A stretch of DNA of 64,000 nucleotides, taken from contig CM026554.1 of assembly GCA_015143295.1 (NCBI GenBank), forward strand, positions 54,186,627 to 54,250,626. Reading direction: 5' to 3'. This DNA is from Tetracentron sinense. Its lineage: Eukaryota; Streptophyta; Magnoliopsida; Trochodendrales; Trochodendraceae. Below are positions 22,601-33,547 of the stretch, piece after piece (position 1 is the stretch's first letter; every line of letters starts with the position of its first letter). The notes under the pieces were generated by a model. It had not been told where the DNA came from. It saw only the letters and a program-made list of their open reading frames with translations, and ran no database searches. The position numbers were made by a program, and so were the translations under genes.

Positions 22601-24714
22601 TGGAATGTAACTTTTGTAAAAACATGAATAGGGGTGATGCGATTGTTAATTTATAGCCAGGAGATACTCCAAAGTTAACATTTCAGTATCTTAGCTCAAT
22701 TATTCATAAGGATGGAGAGATTGGGGAGAATTTGTTTGTAGAATTAGAGTTCGGTGGCTAAAGTGGATATGACCAATGCATTACGATCAAGTAAAGATGA
22801 AAATTTTTATAAGGTAACAAGAAGACTGACCATGCTTTATGAAGCATAACATAAGGCGTCAAAAAAGCAAAATATTCATAGAATGAATGTAGTAGAAATG
22901 AATGAGTGGTAAAACTAGGAAGATAAAATACAAAATGAGTGCATTCTATCGAACTTTGAGTAGCTCCAATAGATGATAGAGCAAACAGGAGTCAATTGAG
23001 ATGGTTTGAACTTTGAACACCTTTAACGTAGAGCAATGATGGCACCATTGAGAATAAGTTAGTACAATTTGAAGGCTCGAGGGGAGGCCAAAAAGGGCGT
23101 TGTTGGAGATTGTGACAAAGTATTGATAACATACTTTAATTTAAAATGAATCTTTCCGCCTAGAATGGTAGAGTAGGATTCATGTTGCCGACGCAAAAGA
23201 ATAGTAATAACGGAATTTACTAATGAAATTCTTACTTATTATTGCCTTCATGTTTGAATTTTCTCTTCTCCTGACAAAAAATGTTTCTTTTCTTAAGTTC
23301 GCATTTTGGTACACCACACGAGATATGATCTGTTATTTCATCTTTTTTTCCTCTGAGGAAATTGCAGTGCTACCTACCGTCTTTGAGGGTCATTCCAGAT
23401 CTTTTGATGGTTTTGTCAAGTTTCCTTTACCTTGGCTACTCTCTTTGAGAGTTATGCTTGGCAAATGGCAACTACCTTAGGTCTCTTTGAAACAAATCAG
23501 AGAACATAAATTAGAGGCATACCAGTGGAATATTTTGGCCCAAATGAGTATATTAAGGCTCATGATTCATGACCATTTCTATTTGCAAGAATTCCAATGT
23601 TAGTACTTTGTATAGGAGATGACCTGCACATGAGTTTCTAAGCGGTGGTGGAAGGTGGGAAAGTATGCAACCTTTGTTGGTGGTCTGAGTGGTAGGTTAG
23701 AGTCAAAGGTGCATCTACATTTCACATGTTACACAAATCTCCATTTAGTCGAGGTCTGGGCCCTTCTGTGCATGATTCCTTTACTCGTATATGTTTTTCC
23801 TATCCAACTTGATGGAAGGGCAATCTTAGAGTGTAATTCATCCTGGGCGGTTCTATTGGAGAATTTTATGAAAGAATACTCAGTTGTTTGAAATTTGGTG
23901 GTGTCAGACACATCATGAATCAAACACATACTGACACTTCTATCAAATAGATTCTATTTTACAATATTTCTCTTGTTTTAACAATTATTTATATACCTCC
24001 TATATAATTTTGATGCATGTTAGCTTGCGTAAGCATGAGTTTATTCGTTTTAATTTTTCCGTTCTATTAGTGAATATTTCCGTATGTAAAAAAAAATCTA
24101 TCTCATATTTATGAAATAAACTGTACGTACATATCAGTGTTCCAAGTTTGTTGAGGTTAGTGTGCCTGACACTCCGTATCCGTGTCGGACCCTGAGACAC
24201 ATGTCTGCGCCTTAAGAGTTAAGATACATAGATGGCGATTGAAGGGCATGTTGGCAAAAATCTATGACTTCCAATCCTTGTGTATGTTCATTTTCCTCTT
24301 TACCTGTTCTTTTATGATTGGTTGTCGTTGTTGTTTCTAATTTGTTCATGTTTTTATCCCCGGGCTTGTTCCTTTTTTTCTTTCTTGACTCCTTGTTGTT
24401 AAGGTAGTACAAGTTTCTTTTCAGGTGTCCCCCCTTATAGTTTTACACATACAGACACATATCCTGTGCTTTATTGCTTGCTTGTACTCTTGTTCTCCTT
24501 CATCATATACATATATATATATATATATATATATCAACTATGATTTACCGATAAAAAAAAGAATTATACTTTACATATCTCTATGCAATCCAATCAACTA
24601 TTTTTGGATGTCATTTGCCTTGTTATGTTTTAGTACTCTTTTTTTATAGCTATTGGGTTTATGTTCTTGTGATCCCTTGTGCTTTATTGCTTGCTTGTAC
24701 TCTTGTTCTCCTTC

Positions 24715-24755
<41 letters not shown>

Positions 24756-27700
24756 ACTATGATTTACCGATAAAAAAAAAGAATTATAATTTACATATCT
24801 CTATGCAATCCAATCAACTATTTTTTTTCCCTTGTTGACTTTCTGGCAGTTACTTTTGCTACTCTTGCTGAGAAGACCACAGTCATGTCACCTGAAGTAC
24901 TAATGCGTGCAGGGATTCCATGCTGCAGGTGACCTCTTGATCACTGTCTCTCTCAGCTTCCGAGTGTCTGTAGTTTGGAAATTTATACACAAATTTAGTG
25001 TTTCGGGTTTGCATGAATTCATCTATGTCTCTCTTACTTATTCTATTTATCTTCAAATCAGACTGGTGCAAAATGCAGGGGAGTTTGTTGTCACTTTTCC
25101 AAGAGCCTATCATTCAGGGTTCAGTCATGGTAAGACATCTTTTAGCTGGACCATTTGCTTTTCAGATTAGACAAAAAAAAAAGGACTGTAGCAACTTAAA
25201 ATCCTATTTGCTTTCAGAGAATCAATTACACTTCGTTACTGGTTTATTCAGTAAACTAAGCTGGTGAATGCTTCATAGTACTGGCTATCTACTTTTGTTA
25301 CCCTTAGTTTTAGATGATCATGCATTGTAATGACTGTCAACGGAATATTCCAGTTTTATTTAAAATCCTAAAATTTTCCTATTGCTCCTTATTTCATTTC
25401 TTTGATTTTCCCTTGTAGGATTTAACTGTGGAGAGGCTGCAAATATTGCGACTCCTGAATGGTTGAGGATTGCTAAAGAAGCTGCAATCCGTAGGGCTTC
25501 AATCAATTATCCTCCAATGGTGTCCCATTTGCAGTTGCTCTATGCACTTGCGCTAACGTTATGTTCAAGGTTTGTTCTCTCACCATTGTGCACATTCTTC
25601 TCACCATAGTACTAGTAATAGAATTTACTCCGATTGCTCGCCTCTGAACTCTCTGTACTCATTATGTTTTCTCAAACTCATTGAAGTTTGAATTGATGGT
25701 ATTGGGGTGTCTGTTCAGAACTGAAAATACTCCACTTAGTTTATGTGCTGGAAAAGGTTGATGTTTTATGCCATCAAATATATATTTGATTTTATATCAA
25801 TGAAATTTATTTGAGTCTGAAGTTCTTACTTTTATAGCCTTTGGAGATTACATGAAAGAAGCATGTCTTAACACTGCATTGATGGATAGAATAAAGCAAA
25901 AGGAAAAAAGATTCTTCCTTATCTGAAGAAGAAAGAGTTAAAGAAGAAGAATGAACTGGTTTGCATCTATTTCTATGAAGCTATACATGCAACAGCAGTT
26001 GATGATGTGGGTAGGTTCTTAAATAGGTCAGCAGAATGTTGTGACAATGTTATTACTTATTATATTAAGCATTTCTTATTTTATTCTTTCTACATAATGC
26101 TTCAATAGTGTTACATAGCTGCACAATGTTACAGCTCTATGGTGTATGTTCCTGGAGACAGCCAGACAGGATATCCAGTAAGGCAACTTAGTATTTGATT
26201 TTCTTGGGCCTTCTTTGGCCGTGTCTTTTTTAAATTTTTTTGGCATTTTTCTCCTTTTCTTTACTTAAATATTCCTGGAGACAGGATTAACCCTTCCACA
26301 AGCACATTTCTGAATGACTCAAATTTTTTGATAATTGTTTGTCCTCAATCCAGTTACTTAGTTCATGGAATTTATCATAATGAACAGCAATTTTTTGTTT
26401 GCTTATAACTTCTGCTACATCTTTGGCATACATTTTTTTTTTCTCTGCGGATACAGTTTTACCCTATGGATTTTGTATTCTATATGACCAAATTGCAAGT
26501 CATCATACTTTTGAACCTTGTTTCCTTAATCACTAATGGATAGAGACCCCTAGTCAAAAGACCTCTGCTGATATGTTAATAAGTCTATCAAGGTTGTATA
26601 ATTAGGAACCTAAGAGTACAAAATAAGTTGGAGATAATATTTAGTGTCTTGATATAGATTGTCTCTATTTCTTTCTGCAGGATACCTATGAGCATCGCTA
26701 CTGAACCAAGGAGTTCTCGGTTAAAAGATAAGAAGAGGGGTGAAGGGGAAATGATGGTCAAAGAGCTATTTGTGCAGAATGTAATACAAAATAATGACCT
26801 GCTTCAGATTCTTGGTGGAAAAGGATCATCTTGTGTACTTCTTCCGCAAAATTTTTCAGATGCTGCTCTATGTCCAAATTTACGTGTCAGATCCCAGTTA
26901 AAGGTAAAACCCAGGTTGTCACTTGGTTTAAGCAGTCCCGATGAAGCACTGGTAGCCTCCAAAATTTTACTTTCCGATGAAATCACGCTAGACAGGAAAG
27001 TGCAGCTCAGGCATATGAGAGGTTTATGTTCTGTGAAAGATAAATCTTCTTTCATGTGTGAACGAGACAAAGTTCCCTCATTATGTGGAAATGCTAATCC
27101 ATGCACTTCCACTTCAGAGACACATGCCACTGAAACTGAAAGGGAATGCATCTCTCAGGGTGATGTATTGTTAGGTCAGAGATTGTTTTCATGTGTTACG
27201 TGTGGGATATTAAGCTTTGCGTGTGTTGCTGTCATTCAACCCAGAGAAGCGGCTGCCCGATACCTCATGTCTGCTGATTGTAGTTTCTTTAATGATTGGA
27301 TTGTTGGTTCTGGAGTAGCTAGTGGAGGATACACTCATGCAAATACTTCTGAGCTGCATACATGTTCAGGTAGCCTCCAGGCCTTATCTAGAAACTCTTT
27401 CGAAAAGAAAATTCAATGTGGAGGCATCTGTTGAACTTAGATTGCCATGCGATGGATTCTCCTGCTTTCTTTGTTCAAATGTCCAAACTAATGTCTCACC
27501 CATATTACGGGATGTGGCCATGATAAAACATGCTTACCAGTTAGGATCATTCGATGTTGAGACCTCTCACCCATATTACGGGACGTGGCCATGCACGTAG
27601 ACCACATGCTTATCAGTTCCGACCATTTGAAGGAGGCATTCCTTGGATTGGCCAGTGAAAAATTGCTTCTCACAAAAAGATCCTTGCTTTGACCTTACAC

Positions 27701-29517
27701 GGGAAAACTTGGATGCTAAGGAAAGAGGGAGTGAGCAGTTAGTATGCATTTTTTGTGCTATGACCTATCCAATGGGTAGCCCAGTAGCCCTAACATTTAG
27801 ATGGTCCAGATTGATATTATATGTGTCACATGCATGCTTCCCAAGATATGTTTCCGTGCATATTCCCCAATGTTCCTCTTTTCAAATTTTTTGGTTGTTA
27901 GGTTTTATCTCAAATTTCAATGTAAATTGATGTCAGATTTTAAGAATACATGTTTTTAGTCACGATGATCAGGACTGCTATGCATGCACTACCCATGTTA
28001 GTAGGTTTCATTATATAGCTGATCATTTCAATGAATTATTTTTTAGAGCTTGGCATAATCAGGGCGTATTTATCCAGTTTTGACTCTGCCCGCTTATTGC
28101 TTACATAAGATCAGTGTTGCATGCATTTAAAAATCTACCAATCCATTCAAGCAGCTGAATTATACAAATATTTTGTCTTCTGTCTTGCAATGGTATCCAT
28201 TCTCTCAAATTTGTATATGAAGCTCCGCCATTGTTTCTTTGTGAAGATTCTAACTTTACACCTACTTGTATTTGCGCAGGTAGGACTGAGAAGAGAGTTC
28301 CAGATGGTCTGTATGATGTCATAGTCCAATCTTGTGATTACGAAGTCCAAGCAGCAGATCAAAGTGTTGAAGTGGTTTCAGATACTGAAGCCAAGCACAT
28401 TTCCTCCCTTGACCTATTAGCTTCTACTTATGGAAATTCATCCGACTCTGAGGAAGATCAGGTTGAACCGGAGATGTCTGTGCGTGCTGATGAAAATTAT
28501 ATGAGAGACAGTTCATTACCGTCTAATCAGAATGAACACTCTAGGTCTGCATATGGAGTTCTCTCATCGAAAAATAAGTTTCTCTGTGATGATTCCATAC
28601 TTTCTTCGCTTGAGCCAGACCATCACAGTGGAGCAGCTGGAAGGTTGTCAAGACTGGGTTCTGAAGATGGCCGCCCCAGTGTGAATTTCAAGGATAGAAG
28701 TGAAAAAACTTTTGATTGTTCCCTTGAGATTGAAATGGGGAACCAAGTGTCCATGGAATCAAAAATATTAGAGAGTAGATTTAAAGATCAAGGAGCAAAA
28801 TTGAGGAGAGTGGCAACTAGTTCTGCTGGTCTGCATCATAGTGATGTGAAGATGGAAAGATTAGAATGTGGTCCTGCAAATTACTCTACACCTTCTAATC
28901 CTTCCCGTGCCATTTCAAACTGTTCCCCAGTTGTCCATTTTGCTGAAACAACTAAGGTTAGCAATGTTGACAACTCAGTAGAAAACACAAACAGATTGCT
29001 TATGCAGAGATCTGATGAAGATTCATCGAGAATGCATATATTTTGTCTTGAACATGCTGTGGAGGTAGAAAAACAACTTCGTCCAATAGGTGGAGTGCAT
29101 ATGCTGCTTCTCTGTCATCCAGGTGAGTTTTGGCATGATTTACACCTAGGCAGTTTTATGTAGTAAACAACATCAGTCTGGAAATTTGCTTCCAGTCACA
29201 CTCACATTTACTTTTACCTGGTTTTCTTTTTGACTCTTATGTATTATTTTTTAAAGAAAAATTTACGGGAGTAAATAAGAACAATCTGATATGCTTAGGA
29301 AATATTAAAGATTTACAAAATTTAGAAACTAGTTTCAGTTTATATAGTAATATATTTAATAATAATAAGGAAGTGATCTCACTTGAGTTACAGGATACTC
29401 GAGCTTGTATTGGTCCATAAAGATTGACAAAAGAGACTGGATGTATATGAGGTTGAGTATGATATATATCCATTCCCTTGTGTGAGGGACTCATTTCTTT
29501 GTAATCTATTCCATAAC

Positions 29518-29573
<56 letters not shown>

Positions 29574-31282
29574 TATCATCACTTGTAGTTTGTATCATAT
29601 AATATAGTAGCAAAGGTTTTCCCATCCAGAACAGAATCGCTTTCTAAATCATTAATGCATGTAAGGGTCTTGGGCCAGTGTTGCAGTAATTGGATCCATA
29701 TCTGACCACCATCTGGCCATATATTGTTGGATTGCGATTCACCATGAGTGACAAATCTTTCTTGTCAGTTTCTGACACAAGCTTTCTCAAATTTAAGTGA
29801 GCACAAAGAGGAAAACTTATGTTTATTTCTTTATATTACTTAAATTGAGTGGTTGGATTAAATTAATTGATCTGTCTGCGTACCTCTATTGTTCTCAAAA
29901 TTTTCAGTAGCCGAAGTTTTCCATGTTCTTTCCCTCTATCCAATGATTTGCGATTATCTGTGACAATACTTGCAGACTATCCCAAAGTAGAATCGGAGGC
30001 CAAGTCATTAGCAGAAGAATTGAGAATCGATTATATCTGGAATGATATGTCATTCAGGGAGGCCACCAAAGAGGATCAAGAGAGAATGCAATCAGCTCTG
30101 GACAATGAAGAATCCATTCCAGGGAATGGGGACTGGGCTGTGAAGCTAGGCATCAATCTCTTTTACAGTGCCAACCTCAGCCGCTCTCCTCTCTACAGCA
30201 AGCAGATGCCGTACAATTCAGTTATCTACGATGCATTTGGTCGTAGTTCTCTTGCTAACTCCCCCACAAAACTCAAGGTTTCTGGGAAGGGAACTGGCAA
30301 GCAGAAGAGAATAGTTGTAGCAGGAAAATGGTGTGGTAAGGTCTGGATGTCGAGCCAGGTCCATCCCTTCTTAGCTCAAAGAGAAGCCCAAGAACAAGAA
30401 CATGCGAGAAGCTTCCATGCTCAAGACACACCAGACGAGAAGCTTGAGAGGAATGCGGACAGCAGCCATCGGGCCGAACAACCAGGGCTTCCCATAGTCA
30501 ACTCATCAAGCGTTACCACCTCTGCCACTAGAAAGTATGGACAGAAGAGGAAAAGGACATCAGAGAAGGGGTCAATCAAGAAACTGAAATATCCCCAAAC
30601 AGAAGATCCCATTAAAGCTGCAGATGAATCTTCCGAAAATGATTCATCTGAGAATGATTCCCCTCCGCATTTCCAGAGGATTCTCAGAAGCGGGCAAATG
30701 AAACAAGAGACTATGCGGCTTCGTAACAACCATGAGAACATTAGCCGGTATGACTCATATGAAAAAGACGATACCGAAGGCGGACCCAGCACACGCCTCA
30801 GAAGAAGACCATCAAAGCCCCTTGAGGAAGTCAAAGTCAAACCAGTAGGTGAGAAGCAGACCAGGAAGATAAAAGCAAAGAAAGCTCCAGCTGGTAATAG
30901 CAATGCAAGGATAAGGGAAGAAGAAGCAGAATATCAGTGTGATATGGATGGGTGCACCATGAGTTTCAGCTCAAAGCCGGAGCTGGTGTTGCACAAGCGT
31001 AACATCTGTCCGGTCAAGGGGTGTGGGAAAAAGTTTTTCTCGCACAAGTATCTGGTGCAGCACCGGCGAGTCCACATGGATGACCGCCCCCTAAAGTGCC
31101 CATGGAAGGGTTGCAAGATGACGTTCAAGTGGGCATGGGCTCGGACCGAGCACATCAGGGTGCACACCGGTGCCCGGCCTTACGTGTGCAATGAGGCGGG
31201 CTGTGGTCAGACATTCCGGTTTGTCTCCGATTTCAGTCGTCATAAGCGGAAGACAGGTCATGTGTCGAAGAAGAGCAGGTAA
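19656..31282 (+). CDS. REF6: REF6/JMJ12-type JmjC histone H3K27 demethylase
   Basis: This nuclear Fe(II)/2-oxoglutarate oxygenase removes H3K27me3/me2; Arabidopsis REF6 is recruited through its zinc fingers to CTCTGYTY motifs. Exons are 19656-20496, 24850-24928, 25062-25129, 25419-25569, 26681-27369, 28280-29122 and 29976-31282. They join in phase to 3978 bp, 1325 aa (Arabidopsis about 1360). JmjN is at residues ~13-55 (WLKTLPLAPEY, DPIAYILKIE). JmjC is at ~195-365 with iron ligands H233 and E235 in WHVEDHD and a third His in AYHSGFSHG (H329 by analogy to KDM4). A Cys-rich segment (LFSCVTCGILSF, AAARYLMSADCSFFNDW) follows, then SNSSDSEED-type acidic DNA-proximal linkers. Four C2H2 fingers occupy the last ~110 residues (CDMDGCTMSF to HKRKTGH). 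The RSLAAR and GFCPRKSRP motifs distinguish it from ELF6. Intron 1 is 4.35 kb and full of retroelement debris. Confidence 0.96.
20940..21180. repeat. left part of a dispersed repeat split by a LINE
   Basis: The text from about 21040 (GTGTTAGAAAAGTCAGTTGTGCG) to ATTTGAAATGAC at 21180, continued by AAATATCTATTCACTAAATAG at about 21823-21905, matches the reverse complement of 57845-58060. In that second copy the two halves are joined with only about 12 bp between them. It therefore marks the target of the LINE insertion in REF6 intron 1. The class of the repeat is unknown. Confidence 0.7.
21181..21822 (-). mobile_element. 5'-truncated L1-type LINE remnant
   Basis: It sits on the minus strand with a T-rich tract at 21181-21196 that would be its poly(A) tail. 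The minus-strand frame at 21481-21717 holds NRCFMYLQDEESVDHLFLHC, the zinc-knuckle region found after the reverse transcriptase of plant L1 elements. Upstream reverse transcriptase sequence is absent, so the copy is 5'-truncated. It interrupts a repeat whose uninterrupted form is at 57845-58060. Confidence 0.75.
22230..23215 (+). mobile_element. degenerate RTE-type LINE remnant
   Basis: In shifting forward frames one reads pieces of a reverse transcriptase 3' half: FVDNVVLINETEE, QYLSSIIHKDGEI, RRLTMLYEA, KKQNIHRMNVVEMN. Then a WWR/VADP-like tail follows to about 23190. These match the common plant LINE relatives with the VLIDETREGVN and KKQHVHKM motifs. Many stops and frameshifts show it is dead. 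Shorter relics of the same element occur at 42845-43090 and 51238-51385, and a 3' end at 49265-49335. From 23216 to 24424 I see nothing identifiable. Confidence 0.7.
24464..24826. repeat. tandem duplication, about 212 bp, with TA microsatellites
   Basis: Two units (about 24464-24606 and 24676-24826) are nearly identical: TGCTTTATTGCTTGCTTG, a TA run of different length, ATCAACTATGATTTACCG, and ATGCAATCCAATCAACTA. They lie at the 3' end of REF6 intron 1, ending about 20 bp before exon 2. The near identity points to a recent event. Confidence 0.8.
25570..26680. other. REF6 intron 4, no feature seen
   Basis: This 1.1 kb AT-rich intron separates the JmjC exons from the long central exon. It has no repeat with definable ends and no coding-like frame of note. 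Confidence 0.5.
27482..27630. repeat. imperfect tandem duplication in REF6 intron 5
   Basis: CTCACCCATATTACGGGATGTGGCC and the following CATGCTTACCAGTT block are repeated about 75-85 bp later with a few changes and a 5-8 bp insertion. The intron (27370-28279) has clean GT-AG borders, and family sequence continues directly from exon 5 to exon 6, so the repeat is not coding. Confidence 0.7.
29521..29572. repeat. (CT)n(CA)n compound microsatellite in REF6 intron 6
   Basis: An uninterrupted CT run is followed directly by a CA run. The rest of the intron (29123-29975) shows nothing else. Confidence 0.95.
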
Positions 31283-32369
31283 CTGAAAATGAAGAGGGTT
31301 GTAAAATAACATGGCTGGTGAAACTGTTGTTCCATTGATGAGTAGGGCTAGGTTTAGGGGTTAGGGATTATCTGTAATTTATTTCAAAGTAACACCTTTG
31401 AATCTGTTTTGCCCTGGGTCTTCATTGGGCCCATTCATTTAACTTCAACCACAGCAATTGCTTGGATCTCAAAAGTCAAAAGTTAAAAGTATTATTTTGT
31501 ATTGATGTGAATAGAATCAAAAAATTATATAGTTTAATAGATCGGTAAACGAGACGAGATGACTCAAGAAGGGTCCAGCTCAAAATTAACGTTGAGCTTG
31601 ATTCATTCGAACCGAAATACCAACTTAAGCTTGAGCTTGAATAACTCGAGCTGACGAACCAACTTAGCTTGAATGCAGCCCTAAGTTCTAAGAAATATAT
31701 GATAAATTCTGACAATAAAAAAACAAACAAACAATCTAGTTGAGAATACCGTTTGTGGGTGCAATAATTAGCTGTTACAATCCAATATATAGTAATGACA
31801 TGTGTCACTACTATTTTTTGTTATCTTTAAAATCAGTTCTCCTTTCTAAAAAAGGAGTGCTAGCCTCAGTCACATTACTCCAAATCATTCTATAGACCCA
31901 AGAATGGCCTAACACGTGGAGACTGGGGCTAGCAAAATCTTCTAAAAAGTGGTTTGGTAACATGTTGTAAGGATAACAATGACTGGTGTTGCACCTCCAC
32001 TGTGAGTGAAAAAAAATTGAAACATTTGCCTTGGCTAGCATTATAATATACAATAGGATATAGGATAATCTAAACTCTCTCGGAGGTAAAGATGTGTTAT
32101 TGTATGCGATTAATAAAAGAGATGGGATCACCTCCTGTACTATCTAGAGAGGAGCCGGCCAGCATTAACTCAATGGCTGCCACTTATTAATTTGTATTTT
32201 CCAGCCAAAAAGAAAGTGTATAAAACAAAGACTTAGTTGCTTGTTTGAGGGGTAAAGTTTATGTTCCTTTTTATTTCTCTGTGTATCCCTATTTTATTTA
32301 ATGAAACCGGTAGGGAGTCCATGCCAAAATCCCTCTCCCACTTTGTTTACTAGTAAAGAGGGTGCATTA
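31283..32369. other. REF6 3' flank with MITE debris
   Basis: The presumed 3' UTR is followed by a GAGCTTGA-rich remnant at about 31545-31685, related to the hAT element 2269-2838. A fragment with GTGCTAGCCTCAG and GGGGCTAGC motifs at about 31846-31935 is related to the repeats at 59816-60240. No ends are defined for either. Confidence 0.4.
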
Positions 32370-32836
32370 GAGCATTCCTAGCAGCCTTACCAAATTTTAC
32401 ACACCAAAATAGCCAAAACTTACAAAAAGTTATTTTGGTGAGCCACTTAAAAACACTCTTAGCAGCCTCACCATTTTAACAAAAAAAAAAAAAAGGAGAA
32501 AGAAACAATATTTTATTATTTGTGTGGCAAAATGAAAAAGGAAGGGAGAGAGAAACATTATTTTATTTTTTGTGTGGGACTACAACAAAGGAAGGGAGAA
32601 AGAAACCTTTATTTTATTATTTATGTGAGCCCACAAAAAGGAGGGAAAGAGAAATTTTAGCTTTAGTGAGTGTACAGTAACTCACCAAACTTGGTGAGTA
32701 CTGTACACTCACCAAAATCAAATCTTTATTTTACTGAGTTTTGGTGGGGTTGCTGGAGAGAGTTTTTAGCACTTTTTAGCCATTTGGCTCACCAAAATAA
32801 CGAAAGGTTATTTTGATGAAGCCGCTAAGAATGCTC
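32370..32836. mobile_element. Tourist/PIF-Harbinger-like MITE (T2)
   Basis: The 467-bp element has ends GAGCATTCCTAGCAGCC and, in reverse complement, GAGCATTCTTAGCGGC, with TTA at 32367-32369 and 32837-32839. It shares with T1 (16123-16496) the internal TGAGTGTACAGTAACTCACC hairpin and the repeated TTTATTATTTGTGTGG blocks. Confidence 0.85.
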
Positions 32837-33267
32837 TTAAAAAGGAGTGTTGCTAGCATTATCTTAAAATATAATAGAGCTATACTACAAGGTCCTCTAT
32901 GAAGCCCAAAATGAAAGAAAAGTTTACTTCGGGGTGTCACTTTGCAATTGGTAGTCCATTTACAACGGACCTTCATTTGCATTTTCCAATCTACATTATA
33001 ATAGAAAGAAATAAGACTCTCATCTCTTATCTCCAAATTCTAATCCCTCAAATTCTACGGATAATGATGTGACACTTTTAAAAGGACGAGTGATTTTAAG
33101 CCTTAGAGAGATTGTTGAGACATCAATCCATAAGAAGAATTTTAAGGGACTGTGATGGCTTATGAGAGATTTTAGGATATTGTCAATGTTTGTCTAATGA
33201 GTGGTTAGTTCTAATTTATATATTTTATGGAAAATAATTAATGTACCTGTGGTTCCCATTTTGTATC

Positions 33268-33480
33268 GGAATGGCCGGTCTTGATTGGTTCACGTCCCAA
33301 TTTTAAATACTTACCTACTGTGGTTAAGATTCACTCACCCTTGAGGTTAAGCTATCCAACCATGGTTTTTCAAAACAAAAAAAACAGAAAAACCAAAATC
33401 TTAGTTTTAATTTAGTTAAGCTTAACCAGGGTTAAAGGGGTGTTAAAAGGGACACGAGGACAATGAGGTAAGATATGAAA
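33268..33480. mobile_element. decayed Mutator-like foldback MITE (M7)
   Basis: The inner arm core is recognisable on both sides: CTACTGTGGTTAAGATTCACTCACCC on the left, split from its pair GGGTTAAAGGGGTGTTAAAAGG on the right by a short AAAACC-type loop. The outer arms are eroded and no target duplication is clear. It ends about 70 bp before the Helitron terminus. Confidence 0.6.
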
Positions 33481-33547
33481 CAGACTCATGGTCCGCTTAT
33501 CACTACTCTATTTTTATTCAATCCGGTCTTTGTTAGTATAATATATA

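Noticed and set aside
26804-27151. 115-codon minus-strand frame
   Set aside because: Antisense shadow of REF6 exon 5.
27370-27600. Extension of REF6 exon 5 beyond 27369
   Set aside because: The frame stops at 27432, a good GT donor follows CATGTTCAG, and the family sequence continues in exon 6 at 28280 in phase.
29237-29582. Minus-strand frames with RERERERER or CVCVCV runs
   Set aside because: They are translations of the CT/CA microsatellite in REF6 intron 6.
30421-30903. 160-codon minus-strand open frame
   Set aside because: It lies wholly opposite REF6 exon 7, has a low-complexity, hydrophobic and Ser-rich composition, and matches no family; it is a shadow of the coding strand.
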